A stretch of DNA of 6,235 nucleotides from Insolitispirillum peregrinum (lineage in GTDB: Bacteria > Pseudomonadota > Alphaproteobacteria > Rhodospirillales > Rhodospirillaceae). Below, piece after piece: positions 5,356-6,235 of this stretch. The notes beneath the pieces are model-generated. The model had not been told where the DNA came from and ran no database searches. It was given only the letters and a program-made list of their open reading frames with translations. The DNA is taken from assembly GCF_042665255.1 (NCBI RefSeq), contig NZ_JBHTCD010000070.1; one strand, given 5' to 3'. The translations under genes and the position numbers were made by a program. Each line of letters begins with the position of its first letter. Within the stretch, counting starts at the first letter, position 1.

Positions 5356-6080
5356 TCAACGCCCTTCGTTCTGTGCTGTTCAACATCTACTACATCGTCT
5401 GGACCCTGCTGATGGGAGTGGTCTATCTGCCGTTGCTGGTGGTGTTGCCCAAACGCGCCTTTACCTCGATGGTGCGCATCTGGCTCAACGGGTTGATCGG
5501 TGGTGCCCGGGTGCTGGTCGGGATTCGCTGGCGGATCGAAGGCAAGGAAAACCTGCCGCAAGGCGCCTGCATTGTGGTGTCGAAGCACCAGTCCGCCTGG
5601 GAAACCCTGTTCTTTCACATCCTGCTGGCCGACCCGGTGTATGTGCTGAAAAAGGAACTGCTGTCGATCCCGCTGGTCGGCTGGTACATGCGCAAGACCG
5701 GCATGATCGCAATTGACCGCAAGGCCGGAGCCTCGGCCCTGCGCGGGATGCTGAAGCAGGCCGATACCGTGCTGGCTGAAAACCACCAGATCGTCATTTT
5801 CCCCGAGGGAACCCGCGTCATGCCCGGTGATCAACAGCCGTGGCAACCGGGAGTCGGGGCACTGTATGGCCGTTTTGGCGACCGGATTCCGGTGGTGCCG
5901 GTGGCGTTGAACAGCGGTCTGGTCTGGCCGCGCAACAGCTTTGTCAAAACACCGGGGGAAGTGGTGGTGCGGGTTCTGCCGCCCATGCCTGTCGGCCTCG
6001 ACAAGCGGGCCTTTGTCGAACAGGTTCGCCAGACCATCGAAACCGCCACCGATGAATTGTGCGGGATTGCGCGGGACTAA
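5352..6080 (+). CDS. plsC: 1-acyl-sn-glycerol-3-phosphate acyltransferase (PlsC-like)
   Basis: This enzyme transfers an acyl chain to lysophosphatidic acid, giving phosphatidic acid at the inner membrane. The product is 242 residues, normal for the family. A hydrophobic N-terminal segment (about 10-33) anchors it. The LPLAT motifs are in order: SKHQSAWET (77-85) with catalytic H79, acidic E84 in place of the usual Asp, GMIAIDRKAG (117-126), FPEGTR (150-155) and IPVVPVALNSG (179-189). The start is GTG at 5352, overlapping the upstream TGA by 4 nt (GTGA), with GAAAGGA (5337-5343) 8 nt before it. Clustering with ftsEX and the DUF218 gene fits an envelope-growth operon. Acyl specificity cannot be read from sequence, and an organism may have several plsC paralogues, so the symbol marks the family. 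No terminator is seen after the stop. Confidence 0.92.
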   Translation: MINALRSVLFNIYYIVWTLLMGVVYLPLLVVLPKRAFTSMVRIWLNGLIGGARVLVGIRWRIEGKENLPQGACIVVSKHQSAWETLFFHILLADPVYVLKKELLSIPLVGWYMRKTGMIAIDRKAGASALRGMLKQADTVLAENHQIVIFPEGTRVMPGDQQPWQPGVGALYGRFGDRIPVVPVALNSGLVWPRNSFVKTPGEVVVRVLPPMPVGLDKRAFVEQVRQTIETATDELCGIARD

Positions 6081-6090
6081 ACACTTGGAT

Positions 6091-6106
6091 CAGCGTGCGT
6101 TAAATC
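6091..6106 (+). repeat. 16-bp direct copy of part of the left-flank repeat
   Basis: CAGCGTGCGTTAAATC here is identical, in the same orientation, to 859-874, the left arm and loop of the first hairpin of the composite repeat. The complementary arm expected to follow is absent: the sequence changes to TGATACCAACGG and then the IS630 stop. It is either a repeat copy broken by the IS630 element or part of that element's own terminal inverted repeat. Confidence 0.7.
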
Positions 6107-6120
6107 TGATACCAACGGCC

Positions 6121-6235
6121 TTAACCATTGACTGACGCCCACTGGCGCGATGCGATTGATCGGATGCGGCTGGGTGTGGCGATGAAATCGTTCCACGCCT
6201 TGCAGCAGGCATCGACGATGTCCTCGTAGCTTTCC
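6121..6235 (-). CDS. IS630-family transposase, C-terminal end only
   Basis: Reading leftward from the window edge, 37 codons end in a TAA at 6123-6121. The residues ESYEDIVDACCKAWN, then a short variable part, then RIRSIASRQWASV match the usual C-terminus of IS630-family transposases (DDE type, Tc1/mariner-related), where a Y-x-x-I-x-x-A-C-x-x-A-W-N pattern is followed by an R-I-x-S-I-x-x-R-x-W tail. The catalytic domain lies outside the window, so whether the gene is intact cannot be judged. It is convergent with plsC, 40 bp away, and would leave little room for the operon's own terminator. Confidence 0.8.
   Translation of the reverse strand, partial: ESYEDIVDACCKAWNDFIATPSRIRSIASRQWASVNG

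Noticed and set aside
5292..5846. Minus-strand open frame of 184 codons over plsC
   Set aside because: It is the antisense shadow of the acyltransferase; His/Gln-rich with no domain signal.
1..6235. CRISPR array, tRNA, rRNA or toxin-antitoxin pair
   Set aside because: No regularly spaced direct repeats, no cloverleaf-like or rRNA-like sequence, and no paired small genes were seen on either strand.

Overview
The window looks like chromosomal DNA from a GC-rich alphaproteobacterium, most likely in or near the Rhodospirillales. The main reasons are the gene order (a zinc-ribbon/DUF3426-type membrane protein divergent from ftsE-ftsX, followed by a YdcF-like gene and a PlsC-like gene), the sequence character of these proteins, and an intergenic palindromic repeat of a type common in Alphaproteobacteria. 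No rRNA or tRNA gene is present, so the genus cannot be fixed.

Left flank (1-1044): the amino-terminal 218 codons of an IS110-family DEDD transposase run off the left edge on the minus strand. Upstream of its start lies about 200 bp of non-coding, strongly structured DNA. It holds a long stem-loop (723-784) and a perfect 34-bp palindrome (785-818). This is where an IS110-type element would carry its end and its bridge RNA. Next to it, at 857-1044, is a row of four hairpins that reads as an alphaproteobacterial intergenic repeat.

Middle (1050-1600): two hairpins, each followed by T residues, sit just before a small YbjQ/UPF0145-family gene. A very strong bidirectional terminator (1555-1595) then separates it from the convergent zinc-ribbon gene on the minus strand.

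Core (1595-6080): the zinc-ribbon gene reads leftward from a recognisable sigma-70-type promoter. Reading rightward is a tight four-gene unit: ftsE, ftsX, a DUF218 (YdcF-like) membrane protein, and a 1-acyl-glycerol-3-phosphate acyltransferase. The junctions are 4-nt overlap, 2-nt gap and 4-nt overlap, so the genes are probably co-transcribed and translationally coupled. Together they point to envelope work: FtsEX couples ATP hydrolysis to peptidoglycan hydrolysis at division, DUF218 proteins are envelope-associated, and PlsC makes phosphatidic acid for membrane lipid.

Right flank (6081-6235): directly after plsC there is a 16-bp direct copy of part of the left-flank repeat, then the carboxy-terminal 37 codons of an IS630-family transposase on the minus strand. 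The conserved envelope block is therefore bracketed by mobile DNA on both sides. I found no clear undescribed multi-gene system. The most open question is the structured RNA/DNA region upstream of the IS110 transposase.
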